Shown: positions 11,836-23,710 of the stretch, one piece after another
Layout of the letters: every line of letters begins with the position of its first letter
Position numbering within the stretch: the stretch's first letter is position 1
From: Takakia lepidozioides
Lineage: Eukaryota; Streptophyta; Takakiopsida; Takakiales; Takakiaceae
Length of the DNA: 64,000 bases
Reading direction: 5' to 3'
Assembly (NCBI GenBank): GCA_030704615.1
Contig: CM060731.1
Location: forward strand, 24,490,001 to 24,554,000
Program-made: the position numbers and the translations under genes
The notes under the pieces: model-generated
The model's database searches: none
What the model was told of the DNA's origin: nothing
The model's input: the letters and a program-made list of their open reading frames with translations, nothing else

Positions 11836-12429
11836 AAATTCCGGGACTGTTTTCGTCTATTTTCTTCCGACATGGAGGGCTTCATCCGACATTTAATTGC
11901 GCAGTTGGGCAATAAATGTCGACGGCCGTCGCTTATTATTCGGGCTGGCGACGCATGGCTTCCTGGACACGTACCCTAAATCTCATGCTATACTTGGCTT
12001 AACATGGTATTCCAGGCATGTACCCCAAAAAAGGAGATCTTTTTGGCTGGGACTTATGCCGCCTGAAGGGCGTGGCTCTCCTGAGAGAGACCTCAGATCC
12101 AGACCGCGGCGGAAGTTGAAAGCTCTGTACTACGGACGACGGCCAATCTCTCGCATGGCCAAACTGAAGCTCCAGCAGGAGATTCCAGTGTCTTGCTCAC
12201 AACCTGCGCCAACTGAAGCCGAGTACTCTCAGGCAAGCCACTTCTGCTTTCGGTTTGTTCGATTTCTTTTTTGCTTTCGCTTCGTTACCTCGCTTTGTTT
12301 CTGCATCTTCATCCTGGCTTTGCTTTATGAGTGAACTTTAGATAGTTGACTGAACCTTAGATTGTTTGCAATGCGTGTGCAAATCCGGCAGCTCTGGAGA
12401 AGGCTGCTTGTGCATGTCATTCTTAGGCA

Positions 12430-15400
12430 ATGGTTGCATTTGTTTTCATTGTTGTTGCATGGCTCTCCATACTTCCTAAACTTGTTATGTTTTCATTTTT
12501 GCTACATGATTGCTGCTATGGTGGTTGCGCTGCTGCTTTTTGCACCACTGTTGGTGTTCACGATTTTTGTCAATCACAGAGTGACGACGAGCCCGGCACG
12601 CTGGTGGTATCATCGACAGCTCCAACTCATCGCATGTTTGAATCGCCCAACTTGGGGCGAGAGGGCAAACTTAAATCTTTTGTTGGTGGACGGGAGGACT
12701 TGCAACGAGATTACGATAGAGTAGGCATTGGGGAGGTTGGTGCAGGCGGCATGGCAGGTGAAGGGCGTGAGGACATGAGGACAGCAGATCCGGCAATGGA
12801 GGTTGTTCATGCACATGCAGTAGGGCCCGCCCACGCAAAGAAAAAGAAGAAAGCTAAGCACATGCAATCCCCGGCGAGAGAGCAGTCACGGGCTGCGGAG
12901 GGGGGAGTGAGCAGTGCGCGCGAGGGTGTCAGTTCGCCTCAATCAAAGGTGGTCGTCCTGGAGGGCTCCCCTGTTGCTAGCCCTAGTAAGAAACAGAAAG
13001 CCCGTGAGAGGGCAAAAGAGAGGGCAAAAGAACAGACGAGACAGAATGCTAGCAAGGAGGAAAGACAAAAGGCAGCTGAAGAGGCCCGGGGTGCCCAAAT
13101 GACAGATGCCAATGTAAGCGAGGGACACACAGAGACGGTGGATCCCTACAAGACACCACAGAGAGGCAGTAGCACACCGGTTAGACCATCGCGGGCAAGT
13201 GCAGCCCCCGCAATTACCCATACGGTGGAGAGTGGAGGAGAGGAAAGAACACCTGAAAGAGCACCGATTGTGCAAGTTCGAGGTGAAGCCAGGGAGAGGG
13301 CAGTAGAGACGACGAGAGTGCTGGAGGTGGTTTCGCAGGTGGCTGACCCTGTTGAGGAGGACGACATGGATGTTTCTGACCAGGATGACATTCTCCCGGA
13401 CATCCCCAGGCCCCAAACCCGGAGCATACAGGCTGGATTTGGCGGTCTTGGTGGGCTGCCGGAAAACCCCTCTGCAGCAGACGTCATGTCTGAGGCGGAT
13501 ATGAAGTTGGCCGCTGCCAAGATGTTGGAGGCAACCCACAGCAACATTGGCAGGGTGCTGGGGGGCATGGTGTACCCGGCCAAGCTTCGAATTCCCCTTT
13601 GCCGCTTGGTGTCATTGCAGGTGGTGAGACCTGCCCTCCCAGGCGATATCGACAAGCTGAAATTCTCTTTCCGGGATGGATATCGAATGGGGTCTGCCGC
13701 CTTTTACGTTTCCATTGAGAACGACCACGGAGCTTCCCGTGCCCACACTTCCGATGAGGTGGACAAATGGGGTCCCCATTGGCAAACGCGAAATGAGGAG
13801 TTCGAGAGATCGATTGCTAGTGATCCTCTTTTCCAGCACATGTCCGGTAAGATGTTCTACGTGTGGGACGGCAATCATCGCCTCCTGGCATGGATGGAGC
13901 ACATTGCCCAAGCCCACCCCAACGATCTCGATTGGCATTTCGCCGTCGATTGTGTTGTGCTGAAGGTTGCGGGGCCCAAAGATCGCAGTCTTCTCAAAGC
14001 TGCAATGGCCGACATCAACTCGTAAGCTACAACCCCTCTCGCTTTTGGACTTTGAATTTGGAAGTCATTTCATTGCGAATCCTCATATATGATGAAAATT
14101 CCCATTTCAGTATTGTTTGATGGAAATGTGGCACTGCAGGGTGACTGAGAATGCCTTCATTGCCACCAACTTGTCCCATATGCTCTTCCGAGTGAAGGAT
14201 GTCGGGAGGCAGGGGGTGGAAGAGTTTGCCAATTCCCTCAGTGCCGACCTCCTGCGCAAGTCGGAGGCAAAGGCAGACAGAACCTGGTATAGGCTGAGCG
14301 TCGACGCCATGGTGGACTACATATTTCGGGTAAAGCTCCTGCAGTTTTGTTGAGCTAATTTGTCTCTCCTCCCCCAATAGAAGAAATTGTGTTGAGCAGG
14401 ATCTCTAATCTTATGTGCTGCTTTTCGACAGACGAAAATACAGCAGGATTTGGCACATGCGCGGAGGTTCTACATGGAGTCAGAGGAGAAGAATCCAACC
14501 CTCCCGGAACTCGAATCGTATGTCAAAGCTGCGGAGGTGAGGGCCCGCATAAAGTACAAGTCGCGGATGGTAAAGTACGTGGCCATAGCTGATCCCGCCC
14601 TTGGTGCCGACTTTCTGGTGGAGGTGGGAAAGCACTACTCTCGCGCTCTGAAGCCCACGATGACATTGGAGAAGCTCCATCGTCTAGCCACATCCTGTGT
14701 GGATGCAACAGAAAAGGTGATACATTCTTAACCAAATTGTGGTGGCAACAACTCCTTTTTGTGGTGTTTGGCGCTTACGAATATGCTGGGTGGTTGGACA
14801 GACCCGGTGGCTCCAAATCTGGAATGGTTCCCAAAGTACCAGGGACATGTGGAGCTTCCCCAAACCGGACAAACTCTCTGACCCCACATTCGACATGTGG
14901 ATGAACCGCATGACATGGTGGTTTCAGGTACTTCCCCACGCTTCGTTTGGGGCTTGTACTCTAGTAGGGGGTTGATTCATTGTATTTTTTGAGGAAAGCG
15001 ATCTGATGGACAATCTCCACAGGTGACGACGAATGCGCAAGAGCAGCTGGACACACAAGCACATCAGTTCAAGATGGAGATATCTCCTGCAGCAGAGAGC
15101 CTGCGTGACTATGTGACGAGGTACTTTCTGCTCTACAAAACCAACCTATTCTTTCGGGAGATAGCAGATGCTCGCCGGAGCCACGAGTTCACCGACCAGC
15201 CGAACGCGGACAAAGCAGCAATGCGCCTTCTGTACAGGTACATACGCGCTGCCTTTCTTTCAAGTCCTGGCATTTCAGGATGTTAGAGGCCTAAGTGGTG
15301 TTAGGGAAAATGGCGCCGAATTTCCAGTCAGGGCTCCGAAAATGGCAAAGTCCCTAGACTGGCTGGCCCGGAACTGGAAATTCGGCGCCATTTTCCAGTT

Positions 15401-18400
15401 CCAGGCCCTATTGCCGTTCAGGGACTTAGCCATTTTCGGTCTAAGTCCCTAGGGTGGCTGGCCCGGAACTGGAAATTCGGCGCCGTATTCCAGTTCTAGG
15501 CCCTATTGCCGTCCAGGGACTTAGCCATTTTCCGGCTAAGTCCCTAGACTGGCTGGCCCTGAAGTGGAAATTCGGCGCCATATTCCAGTTCCAGGCCCTA
15601 TTGCCGTCCAGGGACTTAGCCATTTTAGGTCTAAGTCCCTAGGGTGGCTGGCCCGGAACTGGAAATTCGGCGCCGTATTCCAGTTCTAGGCCCTATTGCC
15701 GTCCAGGGACTTAGCCATTTTCGGGCAAGTCCCTAGACTGGCTGGCCCTGAAGTGGAAATTCGGCGCCATATTCCAGTTCCAGGCCCTATTGCCGTCCAG
15801 GGACTTAGCCATTTTCGGTCTAAGTCCCTAGGGTGGCTGGCCCGGAACTGGAAATTCGGCGCCGTATTCCAGTTCTAGGCCCTATTGCCGTCCAGGGACT
15901 TAGCCATTTTCGGGCCAAGTCCCTAGACTGGCTGGCCCTGAAGTGGAAATTCGGCGCCATATTCCAGTTCCAGGCCCTATTGCCGTCCAGGGACTTAGCC
16001 ATTTTCGGTCTAAGTCCCTAGGGTGGCTGGCCCGGAACTGGAAATTCGGCGCCGTATTCCAGTTCTAGGCCCTATTGCCGTCCAGGGACTTAGCCATTTT
16101 TTGTGTAAGTCCCTAGGGTGGCTGGCCCGGAAGTGGAAATTCGGCGCCGTTTTCCAGTTCCAGGCCGTATTGCCGTCCAGGGACTTAGCCATTTTCGGGC
16201 TAAGTCCCTACACTGGGTGGCCCTGAAGTGGAAATTCGGCGCCATATTCCAGTTGTAGGCCCTATTGCCGTTCAGGGAGTTAGCCATTTTCGGACCTCAT
16301 TGGGTTTTTCATGAATGCAGGTACTGTAAGTTCTCGCTTTTGGAGAAAGGTCATCTGTCTTTCGAGCCACCATTCTTCCTGGCATGGAGGAACCCTGGGG
16401 CTGACTCCATGTACACTGACGATATTGTGAAGGAGTGGCATCTGGAACATTTGCGTGATTGCCCTTGGTATGTGGACCTTCCGCCCGGCTCGCTCGACCC
16501 ATCCGAGTTTCAATTGAAGCTGGATGCTGAATTCCGACGAAACCGGGCTCCGCTGCCTCCGTTGGGTGCAAAAGAGGCAAAAGCGCTTGCGAACTCCAGG
16601 AAAGCGGCAGAGCTTGCTCAGGCAGGAATTCAAGAGAAATTGCATGAGAAGAGTAAAGGTCAAAGGAAAAGGACAAGGAAACAGGTGACTGCAGTAACAC
16701 CCAAAAAGAAGAAAACCATCGGGGCATCGGAGGAGGCGCAGGAGGGGACCCAAGAGAGTGACTCCGACGCCGATTTTGTTCAAGGTCCTGCGACTGCTGT
16801 TGCTCCTACCCAGTCACCGGTCGTCCGGGTTCCCAAGTCAGTTCGGAGTGGGACTGGCTCTGCCAAGAAGTTGGCATTTGAGGGCGAGCCTACACGGCGG
16901 TATTCGGCGGTGACGTTTACGCACAGGCCAAAGCTAGAACCTCCAACCATCATCCAATGCGTCAATGAGAGCTTCCTTGACGCTCTCGCTGCCAGGGCGA
17001 AGAAGGTGGCACACAACAAGTCTCTGGCGGAGCAGAAGGGAAAAGCCAAGAAGAGGGCTGCCGGTACAGAGCCTAAAGACACCCCTGGTTTTGAAGCCAT
17101 GATGGAATTCTTCACGGCTGTGAGCACGAATTGCAAGAGCACTCGGGGGGGGTTGAGGTGGAGAGAGCTTGCGACATGATTCTCCTCGACATTCCAGATG
17201 GGGAGCTGCTGGAGGGCCTGGATGGTGTGCCCACCTGGAACAGGTTTACTGAGGACTACTGGAAAGCCGGGTTTGGGCTGGCGGGGATGCTTCTGGATGA
17301 CGGTGGATGTGTGGTTGTCCTTGCCACGAGAGGGAAGACCACAGAGAATGCGGTGGCAAGGTGGACACCGAAAAGTGTCACCCCGGTCCTCCTCAGAAAA
17401 TGGTTCTGCATCAGTACGCAGGGGTTGCGAACAGAGGGCCAAAGTGTAAGTTATCAATCTATTGCATTCACTTCATATTGTGGTGTATGTTAAGTAGACC
17501 CTGGAATTGATCCCTTCTTTGTTGGATGTGCAGACATTGGTGTTTGAGGCATATTGCTTTGTGAAGAGAGGGTCTACGTTCAAATTCCGCAACGACGGTC
17601 GTCTTGTTGATGCCGCTGTGGACCCTGTAACCTACGATGTCCTCTACAACTATGTGCCCCACTCTAGTATGCCGAAGGACACAAAGACAGGCAAACCGTG
17701 GCGGTACAGCCGGACCCGAAGCCCTGCTTTCATCCAAACCCTCATGGAGACGTGCTCGGATGTCCAAGGGCGGATTCTGGACCTCACATGCGGCACGGGT
17801 AAGCCTTCACGTGCTCAGTTTGTCCCCTGGCCCCATTGCAATTGCATGCCGCAAGCTATTAACCGCCCGCTTTGTTCCTCAGGTGCTTCAATGTGGGCAG
17901 GGACGTTGTCCGACAGGCATGTGTTCGCCTTCGAGCCAGATACTGCCCTCCACAACTCGGAACTTGCAGCGGCTGAACGTCTGCCGAAAGAGGAAGAGGC
18001 ATCCTCGGAGGATGAGGAAAAATCCGAGAAGGAGCAGGGGGAGGAAGTTGGGATCGAGGCCGAGGAGCCCCCGGTTTACGAGTGAGTGGTGGCATTGTAA
18101 GTTGCCTCCAGATTTTGTGAGGCACCTCCCTCCGCTCTCTTATTTCATTGAAAACCCTTTCTGGTTGTGCTGGTATTGACATTCTTCAAGTGGATTTGTT
18201 CTTACTGTAGGATGCCAAGTACTGCCGGAGGGACGTCTACACCGGAGTTCATGGGCAGGAGGAACGTGCCTTTTTTTGCCAGGGGAGATTTCATGCCTAG
18301 TCCAGAAAGGGAGTACATCCTGCCTACTTATGCTGCCCGGCTTGCTTCGGTGTCCATTAGGAGGTGTTCCGAACGTAGTCGTGTACAGCAGATTTTAGAC

Positions 18401-18670
18401 GAGGCAAGCCTAAAGAAAATGAAGATGAGGGAGGAGGCAGCAGCTATTAGAGCCCGTCGGGCTCGTAGATTTGTGTTGGATTCTGCTGAGGAAAGTGGGG
18501 GAGAAGACGCAGAAGATTCCCAGGAGGTGAGGTGGACAGTCCCCCAAGGAGAGGACGGGATTTTTGAGAGGCATAGTGGAACTGATGCATCACAGAGCTC
18601 GGAGGATGAGGGGGATGAGGGGGATGAGGAAGAAGGTGGGGCAAGTTCCTCGGAGGGTGTAGGAGAGTAG
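12430..18670 (+). CDS. ParB/sulfiredoxin-like plus permuted DNA-methyltransferase-like protein, nine exons (inner element)
   Basis: Exons by GT-AG sites and phase: to 14021, 14140-14329, 14432-14716, 14802-14927, 15023-15237, 16321-17445, 17534-17798, 17883-18081, 18211-18670 (stop); about 1,490 residues. The true start is uncertain; 12430 is the first ATG of the open frame. Order: charged disordered N-terminus; ParB/Srx-like domain with the YVWDGNHRLLAW motif (Asp at 13867); long unassigned middle; Lys-rich linker; then LLDIPDG (Asp at 17185) at the place of motif IV, followed by ILDLTCGTG (17774-17798) and HVFAFEPD, as SAM motif I. Motif IV before motif I is the beta-class N6-adenine/N4-cytosine methyltransferase order. 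DPPY is replaced by DIPDG, so catalysis is doubtful. A run of eight G at about 17145 needs one more G to keep frame. A ParB-methyltransferase fusion is known in bacteria and phages; here its job is inferred. Confidence 0.7.
15238..16320 (+). repeat. Intron 5 of the methyltransferase-like gene, filled by a 190-bp satellite
   Basis: The intron runs from the GTACAT donor at 15238 to the GAATGCAG acceptor at 16320. Inside, a unit of about 95 bp (GGAAATTCGGCGCC, then CAGGCCCTATTGCCGTCCAG and GGGACTTAGCCATTTTCGG) repeats ten or so times as alternating variants with a 190-bp higher-order period. Every unit holds one GGCGCC core. The equivalent intron of the outer copy (20400-20726) carries hairpins of the other family instead. 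Confidence 0.88.
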
Positions 18671-18914
18671 TGCCCATTCCGGCTATGACAGTTAGAACAC
18701 ACTTGTATAGACGTGGCTTGCCACAAAATTTGCAATAAAATGTTGCATTTTAAGTCCACTGGTGCCACATTCCAACTTCACATGACCCTATTTCCGTGCC
18801 TCCTAACCCTATTTCCGTGGACTCACAATGGTCTGCTCATGCTTTTTTTTTTTCCGCTCATGCTCATGCCGCTCATGCTCATGCCGCTCATGAAATAGCA
18901 GCCCCCCTCCAAGG
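18671..18914. repeat. Right end of the inner element: TIR and target duplication
   Basis: After the methyltransferase stop, about 170 bp precede CCGCTCATG-type repeats at 18853-18894 and the terminal GCTCATGAAATAGCAGCCCCC ending at 18906. The target copy CTCCAAGG is 18907-18914. Two ACCCTATTTCCGTG motifs at about 18786 and 18807 resemble a sequence near the other TIR at 49320. Confidence 0.8.
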
Positions 18915-21900
18915 CGTTCCATTTGGTTTTCGCAAACATAGGTTGGAGTCCACATAGTTGTAGTGCATGTCATCGACGACAGGATCGAACCTCTCGTTTA
19001 TTAAACATCCTCCCCCATGAAGCTCGAACTCCACCACTGTGGTGGGAGTCGACAGTGGATGTACCCTCATGAGACAGACGGCCTCAAATAGACGGGTCTG
19101 CAATGAAGAGGTCAATAATTAGTGAGGAATGTTTCATAGCACATCTGGGTGGGAGTGCAGACCCATTCCGGATGGAACGGGTTCAGAGTCATTGCTCATG
19201 CACTGCCAAAACTGAGTGCGCTGAAGCACTCAATTCAGGCAGTGCGAACAACAGGACTTCATAACAGTCAATACAGTGGAACTTCAACAGAGAAGGCATA
19301 AAAATAAAGTATTTGAAACGTACCTTCTGCCCTGGGCAATCCCCCTTCGTCAAATATAGGCTGTTGACACAATTCCAGGTCTTGATAATCTGCATCCCCG
19401 ACGCTTTCAAGTAGCTTGCCAGTTCCCGGCGACATCTCATCATGACAGATTGTATGATAACAAGAACCCCTGCATCGGAAAGGAAAAACTTGCAAAAGGA
19501 AAACACCCAACTCCAATACCTCTCATCAAATTTGTTCCATGTTGGGCAGGTGTCACTGGGCAGAATATCCGGGACTGGATGCCCGTCCGGAATGTCCACA
19601 ATAACCATCTCCGAAGCAAACGGTTTCAGTGCACCATTCACCCAAGATTCCTTTCCCCTCCATGCCTGCAAGCAATATAGCGTGTAAGAAGGGAAAGATG
19701 TTTTATAAGCGACCTTTCTGATCCGAGCAAAAATAAAACAAAGAAAACAAAACTCAAACACATGCATGATAATTGCTTACCGATTGGAGAAAAGCACAGA
19801 GCTTGTCCCACGTTTTGGAAGGATCACCACTGTAACTTCACTTCCTTGTCTCCATCATGGCTAGGAACCCGTCGTTTACCAGCTCGCACATGCCTAGAAA
19901 AATGCTTCTAGATGGGTGCTCCATTGCATCGTAGGGCTCTTTAAGACCCTTTTTCTTTCGGTCAGGCTTTCTGGCTGGGGGTGGGGTCTGCAGTGGCCCC
20001 GGTTGCACCACGGACTCCATCTCATTCTCATTCGGAGTGTTTTTCTGCCCCTTTACCTTCCCTTTCCCCTTGTCCTTTCTAGGCTTGACTGGCGTATTTT
20101 ATGCAAAAGGCTCTTTCTCAGCCAATATCCTCAAGTTTCTCTCGTGCAACTCCTTGTCCGTCAGAGGGGCCAAGGCCTCTGCATTGTCATTTTGATTTCG
20201 GGTCACAAGCTCAGACCAAGGGCATCCAGACCGTGGGATATTTATATACCAGCAGCAGTCTCGAAGATTCGAGGTCCCGTAATCCTTCAAAATCCCTGCA
20301 GTGTACATTGTCTGAGCGTTGGATGGATCACACCATAGGTCAATAAAGTGCGGGTGTCGACTCAGGTTCTGGCCTGGAATGAGAACGTTTTTGATGTACC
20401 TACACAATCAAAACAAAGGGAATATTAGTGAGTGGGGAAAGTGTGAGATAATTGTTTAAGGACCCCTTGACTGAGTGCGCCAGCACACTCAATTTTTGGT
20501 TTGTCCAATCAGGCCCTACTTACAAGCCAGGGTAGGTGTGGTTCAGTACAGGATCGGATATTCATATGTACAATGAGAGCTTGGGAGACACAGAAGTCCC
20601 CACCCCTTTACTGAGTGCGTCAGCGCACACAGTTTTGGGACTGTTTATTCAAAAGAGCAGGGTTGCAACGAAATCGAAACTTCGTGAGAAAGGAAAGAAG
20701 GGTGGGAAAAGAGTGTCAAGACAAACCTGTATAGAACCCTCTTCATGGCCTGTTCTGATCCATGCTGCTGCTCGAAGTCGTTAGTGCGCGAGATGCCTCC
20801 CTCTTTGGCGAACTCCCTGAAGAAGCAAGTGCCGAAGCAAGCTGCTTTCCACTGGCGGACGTAGTCTTCTAGAGTATCCGTCGGTGGAGTCATAGTTATC
20901 TTGTAATCGTTCAGCTGTTTCTCCAGCACCAGCTGTGCCCGAGCCTCAATCTGCGCAAGAACAGTTCTACAATTCAGAGAAAAAATGTTTAAGAAGAGTA
21001 AGTGACTTTTCCCGGTGCAATGCAGATTTGCAGTGGAAATGGAAAGGGGAGAGGAAAAAACCTATGCCCAGTACGTGGCTTTGTGCAGCCACATATTGAG
21101 AACATGGTCACTGAATTTTATGACTCCTGTTTCCTTGTTCTTTTCACTCTTTGGAAAGCAGTGGTTATCTTTCACTGTGGGGTCGGCGTTCCAAATCTCA
21201 AGCCATTTCACTTTCACCTCTGGCTCCACAACGGCAGTGGACAGGCGATGAAGCTTCTCCTGCATCATTTCAGGCTTGGTGTTCAAGTTCCAGTGGATCC
21301 TGACCTGATTCAAAAACTCCGGGCCAAAAGCAGGGTCGGCTATTCTGAGTTGTTTCACGAACGCGCTCAAGTAGTGCCTCTTCGCCACCTCCATCTCCTT
21401 GTTCATAGATTCTTCCACTCCTTTTGAGGATCGCTCCCCTGGGTCTTTTTTGGCATAGTACTCTGCTTTCCCTATCTCTCCAGCCTCCGCAATCTCTTGC
21501 TGAACATTCCAGTATACAACTTATTAGTCAACTGGTTTTATGAATGAACAAGTAGACAGAGCTAGTGAAGGAATACTTACAGCGTACATGTAGTCACAAA
21601 AAGCCGCCCTGGTGAGCTTGTACCATGTGTCGGCGGATTTGGAGGTCTCGCACTTCTTGTAAGCCTCAGCACTGATAAGGTTTTTGAAGGTGACCAGTGG
21701 CATTTGGCCCACCTTCTGTATCCTGAATAGAGTGTGGACCAAATTTGTCGTCACGTGTGCACTTTTGGTTCCCCTGCAGTCCCAACAAACACTATGACTT
21801 CCTCCTTCACCAGGAAATACAAAACTGACAGAACAAATTGGAGAATTCTGTTGGCATGAAGGGTGAGCATTATACTGACTTGTTGATGTCATGCATAGCC

Positions 21901-22502
21901 GTAAGAAGTGCTGTGACGTTTCCTTTTGGATCCAGCACCATGGACGCCACAAGGTAGTGCCAGTCCTCGTCTGTGCTGTGATATTTGTTTATGACGTTCA
22001 TCCAGGCCATGAAGCGGTGATTGCCATCCCAAATATGAAACATTTTCCTGGAGAACACCTGTGTGGACATTCTCCTCGAAATCTGGGCTTCGAACTCCTC
22101 GTTTACTTCTCGCCATATTGGATCCCAGCTTTTGACAATTGACTCGTCCACCAAGACCTCCTGTCCACTAGCATCCAACAAGGAGACGTAAAACACTGGA
22201 GACCCCTCTATGTATCCATGACTAAAATCTTGCTCCAACTTGGACACATCCCCAGTCAGGGCAGGTCGAACGATTGGCATTGATATTAGGCGGCAGAGAG
22301 GGATCATGATCTTGCCTCCAAGTACCAGCATAGACTTGATCACCTGTGCGGAATTGACCTTCTGGTACATAAGGACCTTTGCCGCTCTTTCTTCGTAGAA
22401 AGGATCGTCTTCTTCAACAAGCTTCTTAGTCACTTCTTCCTGCTGTTGCTGCTGCTTCTCAGGCTGCAATCCTTTTCTTTTCCTCCCCTGCACCTCCCAC
22501 AA
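18907..22502 (-). pseudogene. Outer ParB/methyltransferase-like gene, 5' part (exons 1-7)
   Basis: Exons by GT-AG sites: 22502-21880, 21773-21581, 21499-21062, 20950-20727, 20399-19781, 19665-19324, and 19097-18907, where the inner transposon interrupts exon 7. Exon 1 holds the ParB/Srx-like domain with FHIWDGNHRFMAW; exon 6 holds VDIPDG (19596-19582) and the W-N-x-F block; exon 7 holds the strand upstream of motif I. Homology to the 12-kb copy is end to end, but exon 3 here equals exons 3 and 4 there, and exons 5 and 6 equal its exon 6. Lesions: TAG as the last codon of exon 3 (CAG in the 48-kb copy), TAA at 20099-20101 (CAA in the 62-kb copy) and TGA at 19838-19840. The exon 1 start is not certain. 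Confidence 0.78.
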
Positions 22503-23710
22503 TTACAGCCTTTCCGTCATTCCACAGTTACATTTTCCTGATCTTGCACCTACAAAAATTGAGTGCGGTGGCGCACTCACTTTCGAGACTGACAAAGGAT
22601 CGGAACAGACAAACATCAGTTCTCCAAAACTACACACATAACCCTCATTTCCTATCAACCGGAATTGAGTGCGGTGGCGCACTCATTTTTGGACACCTTC
22701 CATGACATCTATGAAATCATGCTCATCGCAGGCACTCCATCTCTACTCAGTCAATGGTTCCTTTGTCACTTCCTCTTCCACATTGTGTACTTCATTCTAC
22801 AGGCAGAAACTAAGGCAGAATCTTCTAGAGGCAAAAACTGAGGCAGAATCTTCATTCTAGAGGCAAAAACTTTGTAGTTCATCTCAAATCAACCATCTAC
22901 AGGTGCTCAAAAAACTGAGTGCGGTGGCGCACTCATTTCTGGGAGCCCTCCACTCTGTCTTGCTTTCTCTTGCGAGCACACCTGGGTCGTTACCTCTGTC
23001 CATGAAGATGGTCGACCTCACCTCAGAATTGAGTGCGCCACCGCACTCAGTTTCAAGGTTATCATTTTTGTCTATCTGAAAACTCAAAAGAGATCTCACT
23101 TTGAATGAAACACACCTTCTAACTTTTGTTTCACCTCTGTCATAAGCAAATTGACCATTCTATGGTGATCCGAAACTGAGTGCAGTGGCGCACTCAGTTT
23201 GGGAGCCATCCATTATGTTTGCCTACTTCTGTTTTGAGTTCATTGGGCTCTTCACGTCTGTCCAAAAACATTGTCGATCACACCTCGGAACTGTGTGCGC
23301 CAACGCACTCAGTTTCCAGGTTAGACATAATGTCATTCTCAGAACTCATAAGAGATCTCACTTTGGAATAATCGCACTTTCTATCTATTGTTTACCTCAG
23401 TCAATAGCAACTCAATGATTCCATGGAGCTCAGAAATTGAGTGCGGTGGCGCACTCAGTTCAGGGTGACCACTCTAGTGTCTCACGGACCTAAACTGTGA
23501 ACATCACCTTCCTCTTTCCCTAATGCCCAAGTGATCGGCAAGCATCCAGTTGAAATGAGTGCGCCACCGCACTCAGTTTCTTCGTGTCCCTCTCAGGCTT
23601 CCGTTTCAGATCCTGCTGCCTCTAAGACTTAGTTATTCACCTCGGCCTACAATGGAAGTGATAGAGCTCCCCTCAAAACTGAGTGCGGTGTCGCACCCAG
23701 TTTTCAGGGG
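22503..23710. repeat. Hairpin array of the outer element: GAGTGCG-n4-CGCACTC
   Basis: Nine copies lie at about 22558, 22663, 22914, 23029, 23174, 23290, 23437, 23554 and 23678, roughly every 110-130 bp. Four more are outside: 19210 and 20469 and 20610 in methyltransferase introns, and 28325 downstream of the transposase. The form is (A)AACTGAGTGCGGTGGCGCACTCAGTTT or its mirror, stem 7-8 bp with flanking AAACT/AGTTT extending it. I see none in the inner element. The cluster lies between the divergent genes, as the GGCGCC arrays do in the inner copy. Confidence 0.88.

Larger units (their letters stand above)
2128..18906. mobile_element. Inner two-gene DNA transposon (SWIM transposase plus ParB/methyltransferase-like gene)
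   Basis: The left terminus starts GAGGTTTGCTATTTCATGAG and the right terminus, read inward, starts GGGGGCTGCTATTTCATGAG; 18 of the first 21 bases agree. Both continue into ATGAGCGGC-type subterminal repeats. The flanks carry an 8-bp direct duplication CTCCAAGG at 2120-2127 and 18907-18914. Inside are a transposase on minus (6499-2907) and a methyltransferase-like gene on plus (12430-18670), transcribed apart from a palindrome-rich central region. The length of 16,779 bp includes a 500-N gap and a probable assembly duplication of about 1.8 kb. TIR and TSD sizes fit MULE-type elements. Confidence 0.88.

Noticed and set aside
9547-11896. Long open frames in the palindrome arrays (proteins with WKFGAE and MEIRRRISI repeats) on both strands
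   Set aside because: They are translations of the repeat unit in several frames and on both strands, with no independent coding evidence.
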